Positions 24,051-34,148 of a stretch of 64,000 nucleotides of DNA are shown here, piece by piece. Within the stretch, counting starts at the first letter, position 1. Each line of letters opens with the position of its first letter. The notes below the pieces were generated by a model. The model had not been told where the DNA came from. It worked only from the letters and a program-made list of their open reading frames with translations, and ran no database searches. Origin of the DNA: Tragulus kanchil (Eukaryota; Chordata; Mammalia; Artiodactyla; Tragulidae); contig JAIOJX010000004.1 in NCBI GenBank assembly GCA_022376925.1, positions 178,341,501 through 178,405,500 of the forward strand. Reading direction: 5' to 3'. The position numbers were made by a program, and so were the translations under genes.

Positions 24051-24296
24051 CAGCCTCATTCTTTTGTACACAGTTGTTTATCTACTATTTGCTGAATGGA
24101 CGGTTCTTTTCCCCAGTGAATTATATTGGCACACTTACAGAAATCAATCATAGCTCTATGGACTTATTTCTACACTCTTAATTCTGTTCCATTGGTCTAT
24201 ATGTTTGATCTTATGCCTGAGCCACACAATTTTGATTATTGTAGTTTTGTGGTACTTTTTTTTTTTTTTAAGCTGTCATTATTTACAATGATAATT

Positions 24297-24647
24297 CTTT
24301 TTTTTTTCTAAAGATTTATTTATTTATTTATTTATTTTGGGCGGGGGTCAGGTTGCGGAGGGAGGGGAGCGGACGGGCCACTTCTATCGGTCTTTCATTT
24401 CTCTATTTTCATCCGTCTTTGTTCTTTGGCTCCTGTGGGCCTCCCATCATGGTGGCGTCTGTCGTTGCAGAGCACCGGCTCTGGGTGCATGCGCTCCAGA
24501 GCTCCGGCTCGGCAATTGGACACATCAGTCCAGCCGCTCCGCGGCACGTGGGATCTTCCCAGGCCAGGGCTCGAACTGGCGCCCCTTGCACTGCAAGGCG
24601 GTGTCCTTACCCACTGGACCTTACCCACTGGACCACCAGGGAAGCCC
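24297..24647 (-). mobile_element. tRNA-derived SINE with C-rich 3' segment, minus strand
   Basis: The same subfamily as the element at 19893-20229, with the G-rich tract GGGCGGGGGTCAGGTTGCGG. A 13-base microduplication (CTTACCCACTGGA twice) sits in the head and is shared with the second copy at 25433-25784. It therefore predates the large duplication or lies in the one real copy. Confidence 0.92.
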
Positions 24648-25932
24648 TGTGGTACGTTTTGAAATAAAAGAATGTGACTTTATTTCCAGCTCCAATTTTG
24701 TTTTTTTCCGGATTGTTTTGGCTGTTCTGAGTTCCTTGCATTTCCACATCAAATTTAGCATCAGCTTGTCCATTTCTGCAAAAAGGCATCTATTTTAAAT
24801 GTTCCAGTTTGAGTTGTATTTTTAGGAATTAATTTTATGAATGGTATGAGGTAGAGGTGCCACCTCATTCTATTATTTTAAGATTTATTTATGGTATTGT
24901 ATTTGGGCTGTGATAGGTCTTTGTTGCTTCATGCCAGCTTTCTCTAGTTACGGCAGCGGGGGCCTCTCACGGTGGTGGTGTGCGAGCTTCTTGTTGCAGT
25001 GGCTCCTTTTGCAGAGCACAGGCTCTAGGTGTGTGGGCTTCAGTAGTTGCAGCACGCAGGCTCACTGGTTGTGGCCTGAGGGCTTAGTTGATCTGCAGTC
25101 GTGAGATCTTCCTGGACCAGGGATCGAACTGGTGTCTCTTATATTGCAAGGCAGATTCTTAACCACTGGACCACCAGGAAAGCTCCCAGCCTCATTCTTT
25201 TGTACACAGTTGTTTATCTACTATTTGCTGAATGGACGGTTCTTTTCCCCAGTGAATTATATTGGCACACTTACAGAAATCAATCATAGCTCTATGGACT
25301 TATTTCTACACTCTTAATTCTGTTCCATTGGTCTATATGTTTGATCTTATGCCTGAGCCACACAATTTTGATTATTGTAGTTTTGTGGTACTTTTTTTTT
25401 TTTTTAAGCTGTCATTATTTACAATGATAATTCTTTTTTTTTTCTAAAGATTTATTTATTTATTTATTTATTTTGGGCGGGGGTCAGGTTGCGGAGGGAG
25501 GGGAGCGGACGGGCCACTTCTATCGGTCTTTCATTTCTCTATTTTCATCCGTCTTTGTTCTTTGGCTCCTGTGGGCCTCCCATCATGGTGGCGTCTGTCG
25601 TTGCAGAGCACCGGCTCTGGGTGCATGCGCTCCAGAGCTCCGGCTCGGCAATTGGACACATCAGTCCAGCCGCTCCGCGGCACGTGGGATCTTCCCAGGC
25701 CAGGGCTCGAACTGGCGCCCCTTGCACTGCAAGGCGGTGTCCTTACCCACTGGACCTTACCCACTGGACCACCAGGGGAAGCCCTGTGGTACGTTTTGAA
25801 ATAAAAGAATGTGACTTTATTTCCAGCTCCAATTTTGTTTTTTTCCGGATTGTTTTGGCTGTTCTGAGTTCCTTGCATTTCCACATCAAATTTAGCATCA
25901 GCTTGTCCATTTCTGCAAAAAAGGCATCTAGA

Positions 25933-26800
25933 ATTTTGTTCAAGATTGCCTTGAATCTGAAGATCAATTTCAAGAATACTGCCATGTAAATAATAACCAT
26001 TTCCTCAGATTCATAAACATAAATCATTCCTTTTATTTAGATCTTTCATTTCTTTTAAAAGTGTTTTGTGGTATTCATTGTCCAAGTTATACTTCTTTTA
26101 TTAAAATTTATTTCTAAGGTCTTTTTTATTTTTTGATACTACTATAAATGAAATTGGTGGGAACTTGCCTGAATAGCCAGTGGTCACACTCTGCACTTCC
26201 ACTGTAGTGGGCACAGGTTCAGTCCTTAGTATGGAAACTAAGGTCCTGCATGCTGCACAGCACAGCTTAAAAAAAAAAGAAAAAAACATAAGAATTGTTT
26301 TCTTAATTTCATTTTCAGGTTTTTCATTGCTGATGTATAGAATTTCAGCTGGTTGTCTGATTTCTGTATTTTGATCTTATATTCTACTACGTTGCTGTAA
26401 TATTTTCTGTAATAATTATTTGCTGTAATAGTTTTAGGGTATGTGTGTTTTTCTGGTAGATTCCTTTGTACTTCCTACATACAGAATTATGTCATCTGTA
26501 AATAGGTAATTTTACTTCTTCCTTTCCACTCTGGTGCCTCTTATTTCTTTTTTCTCTGTGAGTTGCCTTGTCTAAAGCCTCCTGTACAATATTGAATAGA
26601 AATGGTAACTAATTCTTGTTTTTCAGCATGGTATGTGTCTTTCTTTCTAATGCATCTCAATGCACAAGACCTTTGAATGTATCATTTCTCCAAATCTTGT
26701 TACATGACATTCAGCTGTGAATTTACATAGATGCCTTCTCTGCAGTTAGGCAACTTTTCCTCTGCGTATTATTTAACAAGTATGTCTTAAGTATGTCTTA
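25933..26800 (-). mobile_element. L1 ORF2 region, antisense
   Basis: CAAGATTGCCTTGAATCTG, CTACTACGTTGCTGTAATAT, ATTATGTCATCTGTAAATAG and CCTGTACAATATTGAATAGA are antisense L1 ORF2 landmarks. The L1 is interrupted by a small SINE at 26159-26287. Confidence 0.75.
26159..26287 (+). mobile_element. Short CHR-type SINE, plus strand
   Basis: CACTCTGCACTTCCACTGTA, GGCACAGGTTCAGTCCTTAG and CCTGCATGCTGCACAGCAC, then poly(A). The duplicate holds it from 27294 to 27411 with its head cut off at the junction. Confidence 0.85.
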
Positions 26801-28418
26801 CACGAATAAATACAGATCTAGCCTTCATGGATGTTGTATGCTAACGGAGGAAAAGGACACTTAACACACACATACCATGGAGACTCTGAAAAACAAGTGT
26901 GGACGCTGTGAGAGCCTGCGAAAGCAAGGCCTGACCTGACCAGTGAGGCCCTGAGGGCTGTGTAGGGTGAGGGGAAGGGGGTTGTGAATCTCTCAGAAGG
27001 AGGCTCTCCCGAAGAAGTGAAATCTGGGCTGTTCTCTCTGCCCTGGGGCTCTCTGCCAGTAGTAATTTCCTCGGTAAGGCTGTCCTCGACCACACCCTGA
27101 ATTGATGTTAGTATGTCCCTCTTCATTTCTTACAAAGCATGAATTTTTATCTGAAATTGTTTCCTTGCCTGTGCCCCCACTACTTAGATTATTTCCTGAA
27201 GTGTAAGTGTGCAGGAAATGATTAAACATAAAGAATTAACGTTCTTGGAAACTGGCCTGCTACATAGTTGATCTATTGAATTTTCTCCTCTTTGAATAGC
27301 CAGTGGTCACACTCTGCACTTCCACTGTAGTGGGCACAGGTTCAGTCCTTAGTATGGAAACTAAGGTCCTGCATGCTGCACAGCACAGCTTAAAAAAAAA
27401 AGAAAAAAACATAAGAATTGTTTTCTTAATTTCATTTTCAGGTTTTTCATTGCTGATGTATAGAATTTCAGCTGGTTGTCTGATTTCTGTATTTTGATCT
27501 TATATTCTACTACGTTGCTGTAATATTTTCTGTAATAATTATTTGCTGTAATAGTTTTAGGGTATGTGTGTTTTTCTGGTAGATTCCTTTGTACTTCCTA
27601 CATACAGAATTATGTCATCTGTAAATAGGTAATTTTACTTCTTCCTTTCCACTCTGGTGCCTCTTATTTCTTTTTTCTCTGTGAGTTGCCTTGTCTAAAG
27701 CCTCCTGTACAATATTGAATAGAAATGGTAACTAATTCTTGTTTTTCAGCATGGTATGTGTCTTTCTTTCTAATGCATCTCAATGCACAAGACCTTTGAA
27801 TGTATCATTTCTCCAAATCTTGTTACATGACATTCAGCTGTGAATTTACATAGATGCCTTCTCTGCAGTTAGGCAACTTTTCCTCTGCGTATTATTTAAC
27901 AAGTATGTCTTAAGTATGTCTTACACGAATAAATACAGATCTAGCCTTCATGGATGTTGTATGCTAACGGAGGAAAAGGACACTTAACACACACATACCA
28001 TGGAGACTCTGAAAAACAAGTGTGGACGCTGTGAGAGCCTGCGAAAGCAAGGCCTGACCTGACCAGTGAGGCCCTGAGGGCTGTGTAGGGTGAGGGGAAG
28101 GGGGTTGTGAATCTCTCAGAAGGAGGCTCTCCCGAAGAAGTGAAATCTGGGCTGTTCTCTCTGCCCTGGGGCTCTCTGCCAGTAGTAATTTCCTCGGTAA
28201 GGCTGTCCTCGACCACACCCTGAATTGATGTTAGTATGTCCCTCTTCATTTCTTACAAAGCATGAATTTTTATCTGAAATTGTTTCCTTGCCTGTGCCCC
28301 CACTACTTAGATTATTTCCTGAAGTGTAAGTGTGCAGGAAATGATTAAACATAAAGAATTAACGTTCTTGGAAACTGGCCTGCTACATAGTTGATCTATT
28401 GAATTTTCTCCTCTTTTG
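26170..28418. repeat. Tandem ~1.12-kb duplication, pair 9
   Basis: Copy A is about 26170-27293 and copy B 27294-28418, with an offset of 1123. The copies are virtually identical. The junction shows a one-base run difference (CTCTTTGAA against CTCTTTTGAA). Confidence 0.96.
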
Positions 28419-30264
28419 AATTTAGAAGGACTGGTCATAATGGCTTTTTCCTCTTTCATTTTTGTGTCCTGTTGATCCAGCCCTTATTCCACTGTATCTT
28501 TTTCTTTCCCCCCCAGTGTCTTTGTTTTTGTTTGTTTGTTTTTTCAGTTTTTCTTCTACTTTTTAGCTTCTATTTTTTGTTATTTATTTTCTCCTACTTT
28601 TATTGAGATGTAATTGACATATAGTACTGTAAAAGTTTAATATGTACAGCAAAAAATAAAAATAATGTATGGTATACTTACATACATCACTAAATGATTA
28701 CCAGAGTAAGATTAGTGAACATCCATCATTTCATATAGACACAAAATTTAAGAATTTTAATTTTTTTTAAAACTTATTTTGCATTGGGGTAAAGGCAGTT
28801 AACAAACAATATTGTGATAGTTTAGGGTGAACAGTGAAAGGACTCAGCCATACACATACATGTATCCATTCTCCCCCAGACTCCTCTTCTCCCATCCAAG
28901 TTGCCACATAATATTGAGTAGAGTTCCTTGCACTATATAGTAGGTGCTTGTTGATTATCCATTTTAAATACTACAGTGTGTACACGTTCATCCCAAACCT
29001 CCTAACTATCCCTTTCCCACATCCTCCTTCCCCCATCCCAGCAGCCATAAGTTCATTCTCTGAGTCTGTGAGTCTCTGTTTTGTAAGTTCATTTGTATCA
29101 TTTCTTTTTAGATTTCACATATAAGGGATGCGATACAATACTCCTTCTTCTCTGTCCGACTTACTCAGTATGACAGTCCCGCAGGCTGTGGAAGTTTCTC
29201 TCAGAAGGAGGCTCTCCGAAGAAGTGAAATCTGGGCTGTTCTCTCTGCCCTGGGGCTCTCTGCCAGTAGTAATTTCCTCGGTAAGGCTGTCCTCGACCAC
29301 ACCCTGAATTGATGTTAGTATGTCCCTCTTCATTTCTTACAAAGCATGAATTTTTATCTGAAATTGTTTCCTTGCCTGTGCCCCCACTACTTAGATTATT
29401 TCCTGAAGTGTAAGTGTGCAGGAAATGATTAAACATAAAGAATTAACGTTCTTGGAAACTGGCCTGCTACATAGTTGATCTATTGAATTTTCTCCTCTTT
29501 TGAATTTAGAAGGACTGGTCATAATGGCTTTTTCCTCTTTCATTTTTGTGTCCTGTTGATCCAGCCCTTATTCCACTGTATCTTTTTCTTTCCCCCCCAG
29601 TGTCTTTGTTTTTGTTTGTTTGTTTTTTCAGTTTTTCTTCTACTTTTTAGCTTCTATTTTTTGTTATTTATTTTCTCCTACTTTTATTGAGATGTAATTG
29701 ACATATAGTACTGTAAAAGTTTAATATGTACAGCAAAAAATAAAAATAATGTATGGTATACTTACATACATCACTAAATGATTACCAGAGTAAGATTAGT
29801 GAACATCCATCATTTCATATAGACACAAAATTTAAGAATTTTAATTTTTTTTAAAACTTATTTTGCATTGGGGTAAAGGCAGTTAACAAACAATATTGTG
29901 ATAGTTTAGGGTGAACAGTGAAAGGACTCAGCCATACACATACATGTATCCATTCTCCCCCAGACTCCTCTTCTCCCATCCAAGTTGCCACATAATATTG
30001 AGTAGAGTTCCTTGCACTATATAGTAGGTGCTTGTTGATTATCCATTTTAAATACTACAGTGTGTACACGTTCATCCCAAACCTCCTAACTATCCCTTTC
30101 CCACATCCTCCTTCCCCCATCCCAGCAGCCATAAGTTCATTCTCTGAGTCTGTGAGTCTCTGTTTTGTAAGTTCATTTGTATCATTTCTTTTTAGATTTC
30201 ACATATAAGGGATGCGATACAATACTCCTTCTTCTCTGTCCGACTTACTCAGTATGACAGTCCC
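28095..30264. repeat. Tandem ~1.08-kb duplication, pair 10
   Basis: Copy A is about 28095-29180 and copy B about 29181-30264, with an offset of 1085. A begins inside copy B of pair 9, so the block starting TCTCTCAGAAGGAGGCTCTC is present at 26989, 28112 and 29197. The third instance lacks one C (CTCTCCGAAG against CTCTCCCGAAG) and has a garbled lead-in. Confidence 0.95.
28590..29180 (-). mobile_element. L1 3' UTR (cetartiodactyl type), antisense
   Basis: TTTATTGAGATGTAATTGAC, GGCAGTTAACAAACAATATT, CAAGTTGCCACATAATATTG and TTAGATTTCACATATAAGGG are typical antisense L1 3' UTR sequence. It recurs at 29675-30264 and runs on to about 30315 (TTGCTGCAAATGGCAGTATT). Confidence 0.75.
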
Positions 30265-30315
30265 TAGGTCTATCAGTGTTGCTGCAAATGGCAGTATTTC
30301 ATTCTTTTTAATCCA

Positions 30316-30973
30316 CTGCGTCTTTCTAATCGGGGTTGCCAGCCCACTTCTTTGGCCTTAGTGATGGGTGGGTGACTTTCAAGCTGGGCCACTCTGTCAC
30401 TCTCCTAGAATTTTCAAATTTGAGTAAATCAAGAGGGAGACGTCTCAGGTGGCACAGTGTGAGGTGTGAATCAGGAGCTGGCTGTGGCCTTTCCACATCC
30501 AGACTGAAGAAGCTGACCTGAGAGAAGAGAAAAGCAAGGCATTACCCAGAGGGAAGTGGAGGTGGTTAGGGTAGGGTCTTGGCAGTTTTCCAGTCTCTGC
30601 TTCATTTGCATCTGAGACCCAGTGGCGAGTGCTGATTTTCCCACAGCCAATTCAAGTTGAGTTTCCGTCACTTATAACTGAGAGAATCCCAAAGAAACAG
30701 TATATAGCTTTGTTTTCATTTTAACCTTCACCTCCACTAACAAGCTTTTCATCTTGATGTCCTTTATATAGTGTCTTGGGCTGTTGATCTGTTGGATAGG
30801 TTAATTTCTTATTTCAGAGACTAATTTCCCTCTCCTTTCTTTGTCTGTCTCCCTCTTCTTCTCTCCCTCTTCCCCTCCTCAGTCTCCTTCCCTATTCTCT
30901 CTTTTTTTTTTTTTCAAACACAAAGCAGTTGCTGCCTAAGTTTATTCTGTTTTCAGTACTGTTGGATTTTAGT
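30316..30973. other. Intronic stretch with a polypyrimidine tract
   Basis: No gene was recognised. 30825-30914 is almost pure pyrimidine (CTCCCTCTTCTTCTCTCCCT and similar), ending in a T14 run. Confidence 0.6.
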
Positions 30974-31189
30974 TTGTTGTTGTTTAGTTGCTAAGTGGTG
31001 TCGGACTCTTTTGCAACCCCATAGACTGTAGCCTGCCGGGATCTTTTGTCCGTGGGGTCTTCCAAGTAAGAATCCTGAAGTGGGTTGCTATGCCCTTCTC
31101 CATGGCATCTTCCTGACCCAGGGATTGAACCTGTGTTTCTTGCATTGGCAGGCGGATTTTGTTTTACCACTGAGACGCCAGGAAAGTCC
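30974..31189 (-). mobile_element. Bov-tA SINE, minus strand
   Basis: GTTGTTTAGTTGCTAAGTGG, TCGGACTCTTTTGCAACCCC and AGACTGTAGCCTGCCG (Bov-A unit) are followed by a reversed tRNA-like head ending CCAGGAAAGTCC. Confidence 0.88.
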
Positions 31190-31265
31190 ATTCTATTTTT
31201 GTACTATGCACTTATTCTTTTCGGGAATGTATTGGTGTGAAGTAAAAAGATACCATCTTATTACT

Positions 31266-31613
31266 GTAAGAAAAGTGATGAAAAGACAGAAACAGAATAG
31301 CCCGGCCGCCTGCCTGAAGGAACAAAGAAACCCCCCTCCCCACAGTCTCTTCCTGCTACGAACCTCTGTGGTTCACTTCCCACCAGCGAACTCACCTTAG
31401 CATCAGCCCCTCCCCTGGCCACACCCAGCTACTTAAACTCCATCTCCAGGCGCCATCGCTCTCTTGGATCCGTCCCTTGGGACACCCTCTCTGCTCCCCT
31501 CCGTGTCTCTCTACTGGTTATATCTGTGTCGCCAGGTCCCTCGTGGTGGCTCCTCTCAAGGCTGAATATGAACAAACTATATCCTGTTAATTCTGTTTCA
31601 TCACTTTTCTTAC
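31266..31613. mobile_element. ~350-bp GC-rich element with perfect 18-bp inverted ends
   Basis: GTAAGAAAAGTGATGAAA at 31266-31283 is exactly the reverse complement of 31596-31613. Between them is GC-rich sequence unlike the flanks (for example TAGCCCGGCCGCCTGCCTGA). It includes a CTACTTAAACTCC box that could be TATA-like and CTCTTGGATCCGTCCCTTGG, so the interior looks LTR- or promoter-like. I cannot name the family and saw no convincing target duplication. A non-autonomous DNA transposon or a solo LTR are both possible. Confidence 0.5.
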
Positions 31614-31827
31614 TATTGTTATTGTGTATCTCATCCTTATCTCATCCTTGAAGCAGGTTTATTGGGTTCTTAGCACTTTCAACTTTGATGCTTTAAAACA
31701 TCGAGGTTTCTTACTCTCCAGTATCTCAGAGATGATGGGAGGCAGTTAGGGCAGTGGGCAGCCTTGAATGGGAAGGTCACTGCGGGGTGATTTCTTCCCT
31801 ATTTTGAAGTGCTGTGGTCAGATTGTC
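31614..31827. other. Intronic stretch, nothing recognised
   Basis: Short non-coding interval before the next duplicated block. It contains a direct repeat of TCTCATCCTTA. Confidence 0.5.
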
Positions 31828-32164
31828 CTGGCGCTGCAGACTGCTCCCCAGAGGATCCCTGAGGCTCTGGCTCAAAGCCCCTTGTTGCTGTATCTGGCAT
31901 TCTGCTTGAGGTGCCTGCTTGCCCCTTCGAGCTATTGCAGCTGTTCTCAAAGTTACCAATCCGTGCAGACTCCAAGCAGAACATCTGCCCCGTAATTCCT
32001 AGTTGTAACCTTTTCTAATTAAGAGGGTTGTAAGACATTATTTCAGGCCAAACAACTTTCTCAAGCAGCTAAGTTTTAAATGGGCCATCAGTATTTTCCA
32101 CCTGTTCCATTTGCACTATGTCAAGAAAACCGAGACTTTTCAGTAACTTGCTCCTTTACTGATT

Positions 32165-32360
32165 CATTCACTCAGTAAGTTTTTATTAGGCATTTCCTAT
32201 GTGCCGATCACTCTTCTCGACATTAAAGTCTGCCCTCATGGAGCATATATTCTAGGCAAGAAACCAATAAACAAGTACACAGATAAATATATAGTACAGT
32301 ATTCGGTAGGGATCAGTGTTGGGTTGAAAAATAAAAGGAAACGCCAATAGCATATTTAAG
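32165..32360 (-). mobile_element. L2-type LINE 3' end, minus strand
   Basis: TTCATTCACTCAGTAAGTTT, GGCATTTCCTATGTGCCGA and GCCCTCATGGAGCATATATT read as a reversed L2 3' end. A copy lies at about 33293-33488. Confidence 0.65.
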
Positions 32361-32459
32361 ATGAATAATGTCATGCCAGTGTGTGATATGATTTCATTGT
32401 ATGTTTACTTCTTGAAGCATAAGTACAGGAGTATAGTCACTGACAATTCTGATGAAGCT

Positions 32460-32655
32460 TGGGTTTCCCTGTAGCTCAGCTAGTAAAGAATCTGCCTGCC
32501 ATCGGAGACCTGGGTTCAATCCCTGGGTTGGGAAAACCCCCTGGAGTAAGGGAAAGGCTGCCGACTCCAGTATCCTTGCCTGGAGAATTCCATGGCTTGT
32601 CCATGGGTTGCAAAGAATTGGAGGTGACGGAGGAACTTTTACTTTCACTTTTTTT
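32460..32655 (+). mobile_element. Bov-tA SINE, plus strand
   Basis: TTTCCCTGTAGCTCAGCTAG, TGGGTTCAATCCCTGGGTTG and CCAGTATCCTTGCCTGGAGA, then ATGGGTTGCAAAGAATTGGA. It is present again at 33588-33783. It lies about 120 bases upstream of the ENTHD1 exon acceptor. Confidence 0.9.
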
Positions 32656-32777
32656 CACAGCATTGCGAGAAGTTTTTGCACTTTGCTTTTATTTTCATTT
32701 TTTTCCCCAATTTTTCTTAGAATAAAGTTTGATTGTGACCTTAATTCAAATTTTCTAAGCCAGTGAATGTTTTTCAG

Positions 32778-32935
32778 GTTATTATATCCGGGAAAAGTCT
32801 AAGCAAGTTATAACATTGCTGATGGATGAAGAGTTGCTGCAGAGAGAACGGAAGTAGCGTGTCGGACTAGACGGCGACCTCCTACTCATGACCCCAAAAA
32901 CTGCACTTCTGCCCCCCAAATTTGAAGGGAATCCC
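32778..32935 (+). pseudogene. ENTHD1: Spurious frameshifted copy of ENTHD1 coding exon 2
   Basis: An acceptor TTTTCAG and 66 bases of exon match 33906 onward exactly. Then C becomes G (His to Gln codon), one G is lost from a GGG run, and the frame reaches TAG within two codons (CGG AAG TAG). Two further single-base losses follow, then a loss of about 45 bases before TGCACTTCTGCCCCC. Damage grows towards the duplication junction at 32953. The same-strand intact exon lies 1128 bases downstream. This looks like poor consensus at the edge of an assembly unit, not a decayed gene. An annotation pipeline could wrongly choose this copy and break ENTHD1. Confidence 0.88.
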
Positions 32936-33905
32936 TGAGGCTGCTGGGCTCAACTGGCGCTGCAGACTGCTCCCAGAGGATCCCTGAGGCTCTGGCTCAA
33001 AGCCCCTTGTTGCTGTATCTGGCATTCTGCTTGAGGTGCCTGCTTGCCCCTTCGAGCTATTGCAGCTGTTCTCAAAGTTACCAATCCGTGCAGACTCCAA
33101 GCAGAACATCTGCCCCGTAATTCCTAGTTGTAACCTTTTCTAATTAAGAGGGTTGTAAGACATTATTTCAGGCCAAACAACTTTCTCAAGCAGCTAAGTT
33201 TTAAATGGGCCATCAGTATTTTCCACCTGTTCCATTTGCACTATGTCAAGAAGAAAACCGAGACTTTTCAGTAACTTGCTCCTTTACTGATTCATTCACT
33301 CAGTAAGTTTTTATTAGGCATTTCCTATGTGCCGATCACTCTTCTCGACATTAAAGTCTGCCCTCATGGAGCATATATTCTAGGCAAGAAACCAATAAAC
33401 AAGTACACAGATAAATATATAGTACAGTATTCGGTAGGGATCAGTGTTGGGTTGAAAAATAAAAGGAAACGCCAATAGCATATTTAAGATGAATAATGTC
33501 ATGCCAGTGTGTGATATGATTTCATTGTATGTTTACTTCTTGAAGCATAAGTACAGGAGTATAGTCACTGACAATTCTGATGAAGCTTGGGTTTCCCTGT
33601 AGCTCAGCTAGTAAAGAATCTGCCTGCCATCGGAGACCTGGGCTCAATCCCTGGGTTGGGAAAACCCCCTGGAGTAAGGGAAAGGCTGCCGACTCCAGTA
33701 TCCTTGCCTGGAGAATTCCATGGCTTGTCCATGGGTTGCAAAGAATTGGAGGTGACGGAGGAACTTTTACTTTCACTTTTTTTCACAGCATTGCGAGAAG
33801 TTTTTGCACTTTGCTTTTATTTTCATTTTTTTCCCCAATTTTTCTTAGAATAAAGTTTGATTGTGACCTTAATTCAAATTTTCTAAGCCAGTGAATGTTT
33901 TTCAG

Positions 33906-34148
33906 GTTATTATATCCGGGAAAAGTCTAAGCAAGTTATAACATTGCTGATGGATGAAGAGTTGCTGCACAGAGAACGGGAAGTAGCGTGTCGGACTAGA
34001 CGGCGTACCTCCTACTCTATGACGTTCCCTGAAAGAGTGCCTGGTCCACATCACTCACCAACAGCATGCACTTCTGCCCCCACACCAGAAATTTCCGCTT
34101 CAGAGAGGAAGTGTGAACTTCTTAAGGTTGCACGGTCGTGTAATAAAA
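33906..34148 (+). CDS. ENTHD1: ENTHD1 coding exon 2: end of ENTH domain and linker
   Basis: This completes glycine 117 and encodes residues 118-197 plus the first base of codon 198. The acceptor is TTTTTCAG (33898-33905). The protein continues YYIREKSKQVITLLMDEE, which is the last helix of the ENTH domain (compare 'VREKAKQLVALLRDED' of epsin-1). A basic, serine/threonine/proline-rich linker follows (REREVACRTRRRTS, then TSAPTPEISASERK). The donor is A|GTGCGT at 34148/34149, chosen because phase 1 then joins the next exon at AGA (Arg198) and gives NTSKAE, as expected for ENTHD1. The frame stays open a little further into the intron, which is not used. The intact copy is the right-hand one of duplication pair 11. 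Confidence 0.93.

Larger units (their letters stand above)
23688..25932. repeat. Tandem ~1.14-kb duplication, pair 8
   Basis: Copy A is 23688-24825 and copy B 24826 to about 25932, with an offset of 1136-1138. A starts inside copy B of pair 7, so TGAATGGTATGAGGTAGAGG occurs three times (22561, 23701, 24838). The end of A (24790-24825) is not L1-like, whereas B continues cleanly as L1 (GGCATCTAGAATTTTGTTC). Confidence 0.95.
31828..34082. repeat. Tandem ~1.13-kb duplication, pair 11 (includes ENTHD1 exon)
   Basis: Copy A is about 31828-32953 and copy B 32954 to about 34082, with an offset of 1126-1128. The pair carries an L2 fragment, a Bov-tA SINE and the start of an ENTHD1 coding exon. Differences include CAAGAAAAC/CAAGAAGAAAAC, GGGTTCAATC/GGGCTCAATC and a badly degraded end of A from 32860 on. 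Confidence 0.95.

Noticed and set aside
26818..29436. Minus-strand frames of 84-102 codons appearing in three copies
   Set aside because: The triplication follows from two chained duplications. There is no recognisable domain, and the region lies next to antisense L1.
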